A stretch of 64,000 nucleotides of DNA, from NCBI GenBank assembly GCA_016720905.1, contig JADKJT010000029.1:310001-374000 (forward strand). Direction: 5' to 3'. Position 1 is the first letter of the stretch; the number at the start of each line of letters is the position of its first letter. Origin of the DNA: Gemmatimonadaceae bacterium (GTDB lineage: Bacteria > Gemmatimonadota > Gemmatimonadetes > Gemmatimonadales > Gemmatimonadaceae). The position numbers and the translations under genes are program-made. Shown here piece by piece: positions 35,387-45,757 of the stretch. The notes beneath the pieces are model-generated. The model worked only from the letters and a program-made list of their open reading frames with translations, ran no database searches and had not been told where the DNA came from.

Positions 35387-38318
35387 TCAGAACGAATACT
35401 GCAGGCGGGACATGATCATCCGCCCGATCTCCGGCGCGCCCGGGAAAGTGCGCACACGGTTGTCAAACAGATTCGTGGCGCTGAGCGACCACATCAACTT
35501 CTGCGCCCCGATGTCGAAGCGCTTGGTGAACTGCGCGTCAAACGTGAACGCCTCCGGCACGTTCTCGTAACAGAATGTGGACGCGGCCGCCGGGCACTTG
35601 TTGTACCCCGTGGTCCCATTGGCCACCGTGCCTGCGCCAGGCTGCCCCGCGGCCAGCGCAAATGCGGTGTTCGTGGCGTAGACGCCCGAGTTCACCGGAT
35701 ACGCCTCGTTGTAGCGAGAGCGAAGCTCGAAGCCCACCCCGTTGCCTTCGTTGCGGTAGCGCGCGCCAAGTGAGCCACGCGACTGCGGCGAGTTGGCCAT
35801 GAACGGGATGCCGCCGATAACGATGTCATTCCAGACATTCTGGTTCTGGTAGGAGATCGCCGCATCAAACGTCAGGCGATCCGTGGCAACCACATCCATC
35901 GCCAGGTCGACACCCTTCACCCACAGCTTCTTGTTGACCTTCTGGTAGGTCGCGTAGATGGCGGTGGGCGAGGTGTTCGGATCGTTGAAGGTGACAACCC
36001 CGAGTGGCGCCGGCGCGAGACTTGTGGTGAGGGCATTGGCGATGCCGCCCACCAGCGCGTTGATCTGCGCCGATGTCAATCCGAGCGCCGCCAAGTTCGG
36101 TCCGAGGTTTTCACCGAGGCGTCCACCGATATAACCACCCAACTGCGTCGGATTTCCAAACCAGACGTTGGGCGTGGCCAAGGCTGCCGTGGTGGCGACG
36201 TCGCCGCGATCCTGTCCCCAGAAGGAGATGTCATACCGGAACTTGTCGTTGACAATGCCTTTGTACCCCAGCTCGTACGTCTGATTGTACGACGCCGAGA
36301 GCGGTTCGATATCCGGCACCTGACTGGTGGTCAGCGGGGTGGTCGCCGAAGAGATGAACGACACGCGGGTGGCAATGTCCGCGTTGGTCGGTGTCCGCGT
36401 TCCCAGGTAGTTGATCGCACTGGCGGCGAACTGCGTGGCGAACGACGCCGGCACACCGTTGGACTGCAGCGCGCCCGCAATGGCGGCCGTGAGCGCGGTC
36501 GCGTTGCCCTGCACCAATCCCGGGAATGCACTGGCCGCACTGGCCCCCACAAACCCGCCCGCGCCCGTGAACCGCGACTTCATGCAGTACGCACCAAACG
36601 CGCTGTTGCTGCTGCAGGTCTGGTTGAACTGGAATCCCTTCTTGGGGGGATTGCCGCGGGCCTTCAGGTCGAAGCCCGAACCACCGATGTTCGGCGAGCT
36701 GATGAGATCGAGGAAGAACGAGAAGTTGGCCGGCGTGGAGAACGCGCGGTTGTACGTCGCGCGGATATTCTGATTTTCCGTCGGCTTGAAGATCAACGCC
36801 GCGCGCGGCGAGAAGAAGTTGCCTTCGACGACGTTGTTCTGGTCCACACGGGCGGCCAGCAGCACCTCGAACTTGTTGATGGGCTTGGTGCTCGACTGCA
36901 CGTAGTAGCCGAACTCCGACATCTGATCGACGTCTTCGTTGCCGCCGTTGATGGTGCCGCCGCTGCGTGGATCGGTCTTGATGTAGTCCACGCCATACGT
37001 GAACTTCTGCTTGGTGCCCACGTCGAATCCATGCTGCGCCTGCAGCGCATAGACACGGGACTTGTCAACGATGGGTTGGCCGGAGCGCAACAGGTACGTG
37101 CCCTTGTCCGACGACGACGTGTCGTTGCCGGCGTTGTTCAGGTTGGCAAACGCCTGCGCGAAGAACCGGTTCCAGCGGAATCGCTGCTGCAGACTGGTGT
37201 AGGTCCAGTTCTTGATTTGCGACGTGCCATTCGCGCCCGTCAGCTCCATCCCGCTGCCGATCTTGGTAAAGCCCACCGTGGTGATCGCTTCGACGCCTTC
37301 GCGCGGACGCACATCAACGCGCGCCTCGCTGGTGAACCGCTGGAGGTCGAAATCGCGCTGGTTGACCTGACCGCGCCGCGACGCCGGAACGCTGGTGCTG
37401 GTCGGAAACGTCTTGGGCTCTGATGGATCGTTGTACTCCCAATCGCGGCCCTGCATGTACTCACCCGAGATCTTGTACGCCAGCTTGTCGTTCACCTTGC
37501 CGGCATGACGCACACCCGTGCGGATGACCGAGCGCTCGCCGCCGTCGACGCTGAGCGTGGTGCCCTGCGAATTGAACGGCGACTTGGTGATGACATGCAA
37601 CACGCCCGCCGAGCTGTTCGGTCCGTACAGGGCCGATGCCGGACCAAGGAGCACTTCCATGCGGTCGATGTCTTCGTTGGTGCCCGTGAACAAAAACGGG
37701 ACATTGACGCGAAGGGGACGGCACGCCGGCGAACCGGTAGTCCTGCAGCATCAGCATGGAACCGCTGAATGCGTTGTTGAATCCGCGGGCGACAATGTTC
37801 GACTGCGCAATGCCGCCCTTGCTGATGTCGATGCCGGGGACGCCGCGCAGATGATCGGCCACGGTCACAGCCGGCCGCTCTTCAATCTTCTCCGACGTCA
37901 CCACCGAAATTTGCGCCGGTGCATCGAGTGCCTTTTCAGGGCGGGCACTGCGATTCGCCGTCACCACCGTTTCATTCAACTGGGCGGCGCGCGCATTCAT
38001 CCCGATGTTGATTGTCGTGCCCGGCCGAGCGCCCGTGATGGTCTTGGGTTCGAACCCCAACCGCCGGGCAACGATCGTGTAGGACCCGTCGGGCAGGTTG
38101 ACCAAGCGGTACGTGCCGTCCGCGCCCGAAATCGCGCCGTAAGTTTGGGCACCAATGGCGCGCACCTCGGCGTTTTCGATAGGAGCGCCCGACGCGGCGT
38201 CGGTGACCTTGCCCGTGATGGTTCCGGTCTGTGCAGCCAATGGCGCGCCAGGCAACAGAAGCGCGGCGAGCGCGAGAGATGCGGTATTAAGCAATCGTCT
38301 GACCCGTATCGGGGACAT
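35387..38318 (-). CDS. TonB-dependent receptor, split by a one-base frameshift
   Basis: Outer-membrane receptor of 976 residues once the frame is restored. A signal peptide (LNTASLALAALLLPGAPLAAQ) leads to a CarboxypepD_reg-like domain (GTITGKVTDAASGAPIENAE) and a plug domain (ETVVTANRSARPEKAL, then GVPGIDISKGGIAQ). A beta barrel ends in Phe (MIMSRLQYSF). The frame changes at the G4 run 37714-37717; one G fewer joins VPS to LRVNVPFLFTGTNEDIDRM. The substrate is unknown; no siderophore, vitamin B12 or SusD neighbour is present. It stands apart, with 129 bases upstream to ftsK and a hairpin downstream. Confidence 0.88.
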
Positions 38319-38447
38319 CTGATACCTCGGGAGGGTGGAAGAGGTACGTCGCGCTATCCGGTGGCTCACGGAGTGCAAGCAGGCCGAAATGGTGGGGATG
38401 CCTCTATGTTGGCCGGAGCACCTGAAGACGTCAATACGTCAGGTCGG

Positions 38448-40799
38448 TCAATTGTTGCCGCAGATGCGGTCGAGATCCTGCATTCCCACCAGCACTTCGC
38501 GGGGTCGAGCGCCGCCCTCGGACGGCGAAAGGACGCCCGCCTCTTCCAGCTGGTCGATGATGCGCGCGGCCCGACCGTACCCGACCTTCAGGCGACGCTG
38601 CAGCAGGGAGGTCGAACCCTGACGGTGCTGGATAACCACTTCCGCCGCTTCGCGGAAGCGCGCGTCGCGCTCTCCTCCCGCGTCATCACTGCCGTCATCA
38701 TCGTTCCCGGCAGCCTTGGCTTCCAGCGCCCGGACGGTTTCCAGAATGTCGGGCTCCACTACACCAATCGTCGCCCCTTCTTGTCCGGAATCGCGCCGCG
38801 CCGCCGCGCTGCCATACCAATGCAGCAGTCGCTCCGTGTCTTCACTCGACAGAAAGGCCCCCTGCAATCGCGCCGCTTCGGATTTTCCCGGCGGGATGAA
38901 CAGCATGTCACCGTTCCCCAGCAAGGATTCGGCACCCGACCCATCGATGATGGTGCGACTGTCAATCTGGGACGCCACCCGGAAGGCGATCCGACAAGGG
39001 AAGTTCGCCTTGATCAGGCCGGTAATCACGTTCACGCTGGGACGCTGCGTGGCGAGAATGAGGTGAATGCCGATGGCTCGCGCCTTCTGGGCCAGCATCG
39101 CGATCGGCGTCTCCACCTCGCCCTGCACCGTCATCATGAGGTCGGCCATTTCATCGATCACCACCACGATGTACGGCAGAGTGCCACCGGAATACGTCCG
39201 ATCTTCAAACGCCACATCGGGTGCCTTCGGACGGTGCAATCCCGGCCCCTCGCCGGCCGCGTGCTGCTGGACGCGCTTGTTGAACTCCTGCAGGTTGCGG
39301 CAGGCGTTCGCTTCCAACAATCGATAGCGGTCCTGCATTTCCATCACTGCCCACTTCAACACCGTGGCGGCGTCACGGTTGTCGGTGATCACCTTGTGAC
39401 GCAAATGCGGCAGCGTGTTGTAGACACTCAATTCCACCATCTTTGGATCGACCATCAGGAAACGCAGCGTCTTGGGCGTGTGTCGATAGGCGAGGCTGGT
39501 AATGATCGTGTTGACGCAGACCGATTTGCCCGAGCCGGTGGCACCGGCAATCAGCAGGTGCGGCATCTTTGCCAGGTCGGCCACAACGGGTCGCCCCTCG
39601 AGGTCCTTTCCGAGTGCGATGGGGAGGGCCGCGCGCGCCTGCTTGAACTCCGGCGATTCGAGGACCTCGCGCAGCACCACCATTTCAGGCGACGGGTTCG
39701 GGACTTCCACACCGACCGCGCCGCGACCAGGAATCGGCGCGACAATACGAATGCTTGGTGCGCGGAGCGCTAGGGCGAGATCGTCCGCCAAGGCCGCGAT
39801 CTGACGCACCTTCACACCCGCGGCCGGCTCAATTTCGAATTGCGTCACGGTGGGTCCGGTGGTTCGACCCACCAGTTCTCCTTCAACCTTGAACGTGCGC
39901 AGCGTCGCCATGAGCTTGTCGCCAGCGAGGTCCAGCTCTCGTCGCCCAGCGTCGGGATTTCGCGACGGCGCGGCAGCCAACAGGTCCGTCGGGGGCAGTT
40001 CATCACTGAACGTCGAACCGTCGACGCCGCCGTCCAGTGCCCCATCCAGGGCCAGCTCGCGATTGCCCTCGCCCTTGCCCTTGGACCGCTTCCGATCGGC
40101 CGGTTCCTTGGGCGGTGCGAACGAAGAGTCCGAAGACGGGCGAACTCCCTGGCCAAGCACATCACGCAGGTGCCGTGGATCGATCGCCGGCAACTCCTCC
40201 GGCTCGGGTGCCAGGCGCTCGGCCAGCGTTTGGTGCCCGCCCTTGCCAGCCGCCAACACAGGCTCGGCCACCGTCTTCTCACGACGCGGCGCACTAGGTC
40301 CCACCAACATGCGGATGGGATTCCAACGCAATGTCAGCACCGTCAAGGCGCTGCTGGCCAGCACAAAGACAATCCAGGCGCCGGCGGAACCGAGTCCTTT
40401 GCGCAGGTAATGCGCAATGAAGCTGCCCCACAGCCCGGTTGCCGGGGACGTTGACGGATCGCCTCCCAAGGCCAGACCAATCGCCACCGGAACGAGGGCC
40501 ACAATACCGGCAAACAGGAGTCCCCATTCGACGGCCTGATCGTCCTGCTGTCGCAATCGGCCGAACAACGCCAGTCCCACCACCAGACACCCTGCGGCCA
40601 CCAGCGCAGCGCCGGGAATCCCCACCGTCATCACCAGCGCGCAGCGTGCCCAGGTGCCCGCAGGCCCGAACGCCCCCACGGCATCAACACATCCCATTCC
40701 GACCGGCACCCGCTGAAACACGAGGGCGCCAAACAGGAAGACGGACAGCAGTGTCAGCCCAATCGCGGCGAATTCCCGGCGCAGCAGTCGAGCGTCCAT
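38448..40799 (-). CDS. ftsK: DNA translocase FtsK
   Basis: FtsK pumps chromosomal DNA at the division septum and activates dimer resolution. The 783-residue protein has four N-terminal membrane segments (about 10-30, 52-80, 90-112, 138-160), a short proline-rich linker and the motor domain. The motor has Walker A GATGSGKSVCVN (residues 419-430) and Walker B VVVIDEMADLMM. HLILATQRPSVNVITGLIKA follows, and a C-terminal gamma winged helix completes it (RLKVGYGRAARIIDQLEEAG). The linker is short compared with E. coli. It starts 6 bases after the comB stop. Confidence 0.96.
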   Translation of the reverse strand: MDARLLRREFAAIGLTLLSVFLFGALVFQRVPVGMGCVDAVGAFGPAGTWARCALVMTVGIPGAALVAAGCLVVGLALFGRLRQQDDQAVEWGLLFAGIVALVPVAIGLALGGDPSTSPATGLWGSFIAHYLRKGLGSAGAWIVFVLASSALTVLTLRWNPIRMLVGPSAPRREKTVAEPVLAAGKGGHQTLAERLAPEPEELPAIDPRHLRDVLGQGVRPSSDSSFAPPKEPADRKRSKGKGEGNRELALDGALDGGVDGSTFSDELPPTDLLAAAPSRNPDAGRRELDLAGDKLMATLRTFKVEGELVGRTTGPTVTQFEIEPAAGVKVRQIAALADDLALALRAPSIRIVAPIPGRGAVGVEVPNPSPEMVVLREVLESPEFKQARAALPIALGKDLEGRPVVADLAKMPHLLIAGATGSGKSVCVNTIITSLAYRHTPKTLRFLMVDPKMVELSVYNTLPHLRHKVITDNRDAATVLKWAVMEMQDRYRLLEANACRNLQEFNKRVQQHAAGEGPGLHRPKAPDVAFEDRTYSGGTLPYIVVVIDEMADLMMTVQGEVETPIAMLAQKARAIGIHLILATQRPSVNVITGLIKANFPCRIAFRVASQIDSRTIIDGSGAESLLGNGDMLFIPPGKSEAARLQGAFLSSEDTERLLHWYGSAAARRDSGQEGATIGVVEPDILETVRALEAKAAGNDDDGSDDAGGERDARFREAAEVVIQHRQGSTSLLQRRLKVGYGRAARIIDQLEEAGVLSPSEGGARPREVLVGMQDLDRICGNN

Positions 40800-40805
40800 C
40801 GCCGC

Positions 40806-41549
40806 TCAGGCCGAACCGGCGTGGAGCGACTGCAATTGGCGATCGTGATACCGAACCGCCACCGGCACGGAGTCAATGGCGAAACAACAGGCCACATCCG
40901 CATCGAATCCCGCCGTCGTCAGGGCGCGCGCATGTGACGAGTCGGCAATGAGCGCGGCCATGTCCTCGTGATACGATTGCGCGATCGCGTCCACCAGACG
41001 TGCCGCGTCGCCGCACTCCGTCTCGGGGAATGCGTCCAGCACCCCTCGCACCAGGCGACCGGCACACACGGCGTCTTCCAATGCGAGATGCCGATCGGTG
41101 CCCGCACAGACGATCGTCATGTCCACCGTGCCGCCCGACGCACGACACATCGCCGTCACCGAGGCCTGGGCGTTCACGAATCCGGCAAAGAAGCACACCC
41201 GGGCACCATGTGTCGACGTTAACGCCAATGTGCCGTTCGTGGTGGTAAACACGATGGTGCGACCGGCGACCACGTCCGCCGTGTATTCCAACGGCGAGTT
41301 TCCGAAGTCGAACCCGGGGACGCGCACCATGCGACGTTCCCCGCCAAGCCGCACCGATTCCTGATCCATCGTCTTCGCGCGTTGCGCGGCTTCCTCAACC
41401 GATTCGAAGGGGATCAACATCCGTGCCCCATTGGCCAGCGCGGTGGCGGCCGTCGTCGCCGCGCGCAGCACATCGATCACGACCACCACTCGATCCGCCA
41501 CGTCAGCAGGCGCCACGGGCGCCTCGCCGAGCAGCACATCGATTTTCAC
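40806..41549 (-). CDS. comB: 2-phosphosulfolactate phosphatase family protein (ComB-like)
   Basis: ComB-type magnesium-dependent phosphatases remove phosphate from 2-phosphosulfolactate in coenzyme M synthesis; many bacterial members have no known coenzyme M pathway. The 247-residue protein carries VVVIDVLRAATTAATALANG, GGERRMVRVPGFDFGNSP, FTTTNGTLAL and VCAGTDRHLALEDAVCAG. GTG 41549 overlaps the accC stop by 4 bases and is chosen over an upstream start. Its neighbours are accC and ftsK. No other coenzyme M gene is nearby, so the real substrate is open. Confidence 0.82.
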   Translation of the reverse strand: MKIDVLLGEAPVAPADVADRVVVVIDVLRAATTAATALANGARMLIPFESVEEAAQRAKTMDQESVRLGGERRMVRVPGFDFGNSPLEYTADVVAGRTIVFTTTNGTLALTSTHGARVCFFAGFVNAQASVTAMCRASGGTVDMTIVCAGTDRHLALEDAVCAGRLVRGVLDAFPETECGDAARLVDAIAQSYHEDMAALIADSSHARALTTAGFDADVACCFAIDSVPVAVRYHDRQLQSLHAGSA

Positions 41550-42907
41550 GACGTCGGTTCCTTGAGGAGTTCCGCACCCTCGAACTCCAGCCACTTGGTA
41601 TGCACCCGGCCCGCCTGGAATCCAGGATGCTGCATCACGCGCGCCAGAAATGGAATCGTGGTGCGAACACCTTCGATGACAAAGCTCTCCAGCGCAATCT
41701 GCATGCGCTTGAGCGCCTCCTCCCGTGTGTTGCCTTGCACAATCAACTTGGCGATCATCGAATCATAGAACGGCGGCACGGTATACCCGGCGTACACATG
41801 CGTATCGATGCGCACACCGGGACCACCCGGCTGATGAAACGTGTCGATGCGGCCCGGCGACGGCTGAAAATTGCGCGCGGGATCCTCGGCGTTCACGCGG
41901 CACTCGATGACGTGGCCGCGAAATGCCGGCGTGCTCGTGACACTCATCGGCAAACCGGCGGCCACCCGGATCTGTTCCTTGACCAGGTCCACACCGGTGA
42001 GCATCTCGGTGACCGGATGCTCCACCTGAATGCGGGTGTTCATCTCCATGAAGTAGAACGAGCCATCTTCATCCAACAGCATCTCGATGGTGCCGGCGCC
42101 GACATAACCGATGGCCTTGGCGCCACGCACGGCCGCTTCGCCCATGCGCTCGCGGAGGTCCGGCGTCATCACCGGGCAGGGCGCTTCCTCGATGAGCTTC
42201 TGGTGGCGGCGCTGCACCGAGCAGTCGCGCTCGCCCAGGTGAATCACGTTGCCGTGCGTGTCGCCGAGGATCTGGAACTCGACGTGGCGCGGCCGCTCGA
42301 GGAACTTTTCGACGTACACATCGCCGTTGCCGAACGCGGAGAGCGCTTCGGAACGCGCCAGTTGAAATGAGCGCGTGAAATCATCGGGATCGCGTGAGAC
42401 ACGCATCCCCTTGCCGCCGCCGCCGGCCGCCGCCTTCACGATCACCGGGAAGCCGATCTCGCGCGCGAACACGAGCGCTTCTTCCGGATCTTCCACCGGA
42501 CCTGGCGTGCCGGGAACGATGGGCACCCCAACCTCGCTCATGGCGCGTCGCGCAGACGCCTTGTCGCCCATGACGCGAATCTGTTCGGGGGTCGGGCCGA
42601 TGAAGGTGATACCCGACGCGCGGCAGGTTTCCGCGAACTCGGCGTTCTCCGCGAGAAATCCGTAACCCGGATGGATGGCGTCCGCGCCGGTGATTTCGGC
42701 CGCCGCGATCAGCCGCGGAATCTTGAGGTAAGACTCCTTGCTGGGGGCGGGACCGATGCACACGTCGTCATCGGCAAAGCGCACGTGCAACGACTCACGG
42801 TCGGCGTCGGAGTACACGGCCACCGTCTGGATATCAAGCTCGCGGCACGCCCGAATGACACGAAGCGCGATTTCGCCGCGGTTGGCGATCAGGACCTTTT
42901 TGAACAT
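41546..42907 (-). CDS. accC: Biotin carboxylase AccC, C-terminal part of a joined pilT-accC reading frame
   Basis: AccC carboxylates biotin on AccB, the first half-reaction of acetyl-CoA carboxylase. About 453 residues begin FKKVLIANRGEIALRVIRAC. They carry ATP-grasp motifs (HPGYGFLAENAEFAETC, KAAAGGGGKGMR), the carboxylation site (MEMNTRIQVEHPVTEM) and a C-terminal cap. No stop separates this from the upstream PilT part: the whole runs as one frame to 44059 (837 codons). ATG 42907 is the family start but lacks a clear Shine-Dalgarno. Its stop overlaps comB by 4 bases. accB lies two genes upstream. Confidence 0.9.
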   Translation of the reverse strand: MFKKVLIANRGEIALRVIRACRELDIQTVAVYSDADRESLHVRFADDDVCIGPAPSKESYLKIPRLIAAAEITGADAIHPGYGFLAENAEFAETCRASGITFIGPTPEQIRVMGDKASARRAMSEVGVPIVPGTPGPVEDPEEALVFAREIGFPVIVKAAAGGGGKGMRVSRDPDDFTRSFQLARSEALSAFGNGDVYVEKFLERPRHVEFQILGDTHGNVIHLGERDCSVQRRHQKLIEEAPCPVMTPDLRERMGEAAVRGAKAIGYVGAGTIEMLLDEDGSFYFMEMNTRIQVEHPVTEMLTGVDLVKEQIRVAAGLPMSVTSTPAFRGHVIECRVNAEDPARNFQPSPGRIDTFHQPGGPGVRIDTHVYAGYTVPPFYDSMIAKLIVQGNTREEALKRMQIALESFVIEGVRTTIPFLARVMQHPGFQAGRVHTKWLEFEGAELLKEPTS

Positions 42908-44084
42908 GAGGCGAACTGCGCGCTCGCGTTCGCCCCGGAACCCATCCCAGTTGGCATCGCTCGACCCATTCACGCCCTGCACCCGGAGTGCCAATTCGGC
43001 GGGGTTCGTCGCGAAGAACTGCGCGCTCTCGTACGAAATCACGCCGCGTGAAAACCAATCCATGAGCGACTGGTCAAAACTCTGCATGCCGTACGCCACG
43101 CTGCCTTCCTTGATCAGATCCGGAATGTTCAGTGTCGCGGACAGATCGCGAATCTGGTCCCGCACCGCTTCCGTGTTCACCAGGACTTCGCACGCCGGAA
43201 CGCGCCCGGGCTCGTCGGCGCGCGGGATGAGTCGCAGGGACACCACCGCCGACAACGCGTTGGCCAGGGCGAATCGGACTTCGTTCTGCTGGTGCGGCGG
43301 ATAGAACGAGAGGATGCGATTGATGGTCAACGTGGCATCCGTGGTGTGCAACGTGGAGAACACCAGGTGCCCCGTGCCGGCCGCCTTGAGCGCCACGTCG
43401 AGCGTCTCGAGGTCGCGGATTTCACCAATCATGATGACGTCAGGATCCTGACGGAGCACCCGTCGCAGCGCCTGCGAAAAGGTGGCGGTGTCGGTGCCGA
43501 TCTCGCGCTGGTTGATGTGACTCTGCACGTCACGATGCACGAACTCGATCGGATCCTCGATCGTGATGATGTTCGACGCACGCCGCTCGTTGATGTGCTG
43601 GATCATGGCGGCCAGCGCGGTGCTCTTGCCGGAACCGGTCACGCCCGTCACCAGCACCAATCCGCGTGGCCGCAAGGCAATATGCTCAAGCATGGGCGGG
43701 AGGTTCAGCTCGCGAATGGACGCGGCCGCATGCAGAATCGACCGCATCGCGAACGCCACCGTCCCCTTCTGCTGATACACGTTGACGCGAAACCGGCCAA
43801 TGCCCGGGACGTTGATGGCGAAGTCCGCCTCCCGCATTTCCACGAATTCGCGCAACTGCGCCGGCGGCAGCAAGTGCTCGGCCAGCGTCCGCAATTCCTC
43901 AGGGCGCAGCGCCGGCATGGCCAGCGGAACCAGGTCTCCGTGCAGACGCAGCGTCGGCGCACGTCCCACTTTCAAATGGAGGTCCGACGCGCCCTCCCGC
44001 ACCATCTTCTGCAGCGCTGCCTTCAGGTCAAGGCCCGCGGGCGGTGCCCGGGGCGCCAACGGCGGCGCCAGAGACCATCGTCAT
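42908..44084 (-). CDS. pilT: Type IV pilus retraction ATPase PilT, N-terminal part of a joined pilT-accC reading frame
   Basis: PilT retracts type IV pili for twitching and DNA uptake. About 385 residues carry GASDLHLKVGRAPTLRLHGD, Walker A VTGVTGSGKSTALAAM, IITIEDPIEFVH, Walker B PDVIMIGEIRD and the His box HLVFSTLHTTDA. The frame passes through a ~20-residue linker into accC with no stop. In its own frame only CTG or TTG (44059) starts exist. A normal ATG at 44084 is one frame away, joined if the CCC at 44034-44036 is really CC; 44084 is therefore proposed, with caution. accB lies 11 bases upstream. Confidence 0.85.
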
Positions 44085-44095
44085 AGTTACATATC

Positions 44096-44593
44096 TCAGC
44101 CGTTTGGATCGATACGGTAGAGCACTTGCCCGTACTCGACGGGATGCGAATCGGTGACGTTCACCTCGCGCACGACGCCAGCATACTCGGACTCGAGCTC
44201 ATTCATGATCTTCATCGCTTCGATGATACAGACGATCTGGCCCTTGCTGATGCGATCGCCGACCGACACATACGGCTTCGCACCGGGCTCAGGCGCCCCA
44301 TAATACGTCCCTACCATCGGCGACTTGATCTCGAGGTGCGCGGTCTTCGGTGCCTCGGCCTTCGGCGCCGACACCACTCCCTCCTCGGCTGGACGCACAG
44401 GGGCGGGCGCGGGCAACACGGCAGACACGGCCGCCACCGGTTGAGGGGCGACCATCGTGACGGCCGCAGCGCGCTGCTGGGAGCTCTTGGAGATCCGGAG
44501 CTTCATCCCCTTGTCAGAGGAGATCTCGATGGAATCCACGGTGGAGCCGTCGAGCATCTCGATCAGCTTTTTCACGTAGCGCAGGTCGATCAT
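44096..44593 (-). CDS. accB: Biotin carboxyl carrier protein AccB
   Basis: AccB carries biotin between AccC and the carboxyltransferase in fatty-acid synthesis. The 165-residue product has an N-terminal helical region (DLRYVKKLIEMLDGSTVDS). A proline/alanine-rich linker (about 45-90) follows. The biotinyl domain has SPMVGTYYGAPEPGAKPYV and the biotinylated lysine in IEAMKIMNELESE. ATG 44593 is standard. In many bacteria accB and accC are adjacent; here pilT lies between them and shares accC's frame. Confidence 0.96.
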   Translation of the reverse strand: MIDLRYVKKLIEMLDGSTVDSIEISSDKGMKLRISKSSQQRAAAVTMVAPQPVAAVSAVLPAPAPVRPAEEGVVSAPKAEAPKTAHLEIKSPMVGTYYGAPEPGAKPYVSVGDRISKGQIVCIIEAMKIMNELESEYAGVVREVNVTDSHPVEYGQVLYRIDPNG

Positions 44594-44668
44594 GGCGATT
44601 CGGGCAGAGGGAGCAGAGCAGATTCGCGTGCAGCCGAGCGGCGCGCGCGAACCCGAGAGCGGGCGAGG

Positions 44669-45757
44669 TCAGATCAGTTCATGCAGATCGCGCGGGAACG
44701 TGGTGAGTATCCGAGGGCCGTCGTCCGTAAGCAGCACGTCGTCCTCGATGCGCACCCCGCCCCACCCGGGCTTATAGACGCCCGGTTCGATTGTCACAAC
44801 CGCTCCCGATGACAGCGGAGCGTCTGCGGCCTTGGCCAACCTCGGTGCCTCGTGAACCTCAAGCCCAATGCCATGGCCGAGCGAGTGACCGAACGCCTCA
44901 CCAAGTCCGCAGGCGTCAATGTACTCTCTCGCGACCGCATCTGCAGCCATCCCCTTCATTCCAACCCGAAGCGCGCCCGAAGCGCGCGCGTTTGCCTCAC
45001 GAACGACCTCGTACACCTCGCGCTGCTCATCGGACGCCCGCCCGAGCACCACCGTGCGGGTGATATCCGAGCAGTAGCCGCCCCTGACCGCTCCGAAGTC
45101 CAGCAACACCCAATCCCCTGTCTGCAGCATCCTGGTTCCTGCGCGGGCGTGCGGCAGTGCCGATCTGGGGCCGCTGGCCACAATCGACGAAAATGGGAAA
45201 TCCTCGCTCCCCTCGTCGCGCAAATGATGCTCCAGCAATCCGGCGACCTGGGTCTCGCTCAGCCCCGGTCGGATCATCGGAACGGTTGCCGCCAGTGCCC
45301 GCTGCGCGATTCCAATGGCGCGCGCGATGCACGCGATCTCACCCGGATCCTTTCGTTCGCGCAGCATCTCCACATGATCGGTGGTTGGCCGCCACTGCCA
45401 GCGTGCTCCGCTCTCAAGCAGGCGCTGAAAGTCCCGATGCCACAGATGCGCGGACTCGAAGCCGACACGCTCCACACCCGTCTGTGCCCCCAAGGCCGCC
45501 CAAAGGCCGGTCCACAGGCTGGATGGTTCGATACGGACGGTCACGGCGTCCGACACCTCATCCGCCACCTGCGTGGCGTACCGGAAGTCGGTGAACAGCA
45601 GACATTCGCGGGCGGTCACCAACAACAGCGCATTGCTGCCGGAAAATCCGGAGAGATAGCGCACGTTGGGCAGTGACGAGACCAGCAGCGCATCGAGATC
45701 GGCACGCGCCAGTGCCTCTCGCCCCCCCCCCAGTCGCGCGGGCCGAAAGTCCGTCAC
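44669..45757 (-). CDS. M24 family aminopeptidase (Xaa-Pro peptidase-like)
   Basis: Product of 362 residues with the creatinase/prolidase layout. An N-terminal domain carries VRYLSGFSGSNALLLV. The pita-bread C-terminal domain has metal ligands in WVLLDFGAVRGGYCSDITRT, GHSLGHGIGLEVHEAP, VVTIEPGVYKPGWGGVRIED. Cleavage next to proline is typical but was not tested here. Both metal-ligand acid pairs and the histidine are present. The start overlaps the aroQ stop by 4 bases, the widespread aroQ-pepQ-accB order. Confidence 0.92.
   Translation of the reverse strand: MTDFRPARLGGGREALARADLDALLVSSLPNVRYLSGFSGSNALLLVTARECLLFTDFRYATQVADEVSDAVTVRIEPSSLWTGLWAALGAQTGVERVGFESAHLWHRDFQRLLESGARWQWRPTTDHVEMLRERKDPGEIACIARAIGIAQRALAATVPMIRPGLSETQVAGLLEHHLRDEGSEDFPFSSIVASGPRSALPHARAGTRMLQTGDWVLLDFGAVRGGYCSDITRTVVLGRASDEQREVYEVVREANARASGALRVGMKGMAADAVAREYIDACGLGEAFGHSLGHGIGLEVHEAPRLAKAADAPLSSGAVVTIEPGVYKPGWGGVRIEDDVLLTDDGPRILTTFPRDLHELI

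Noticed and set aside
38319..38447. Cobalamin or other riboswitch upstream of the TonB receptor
   Set aside because: No B12-box-like or other conserved core was found in the 129-base gap.
37518..39773. 751-residue plus-strand open frame opposite the TonB receptor and ftsK
   Set aside because: It crosses the antisense of two recognised genes, and no domain was recognisable.
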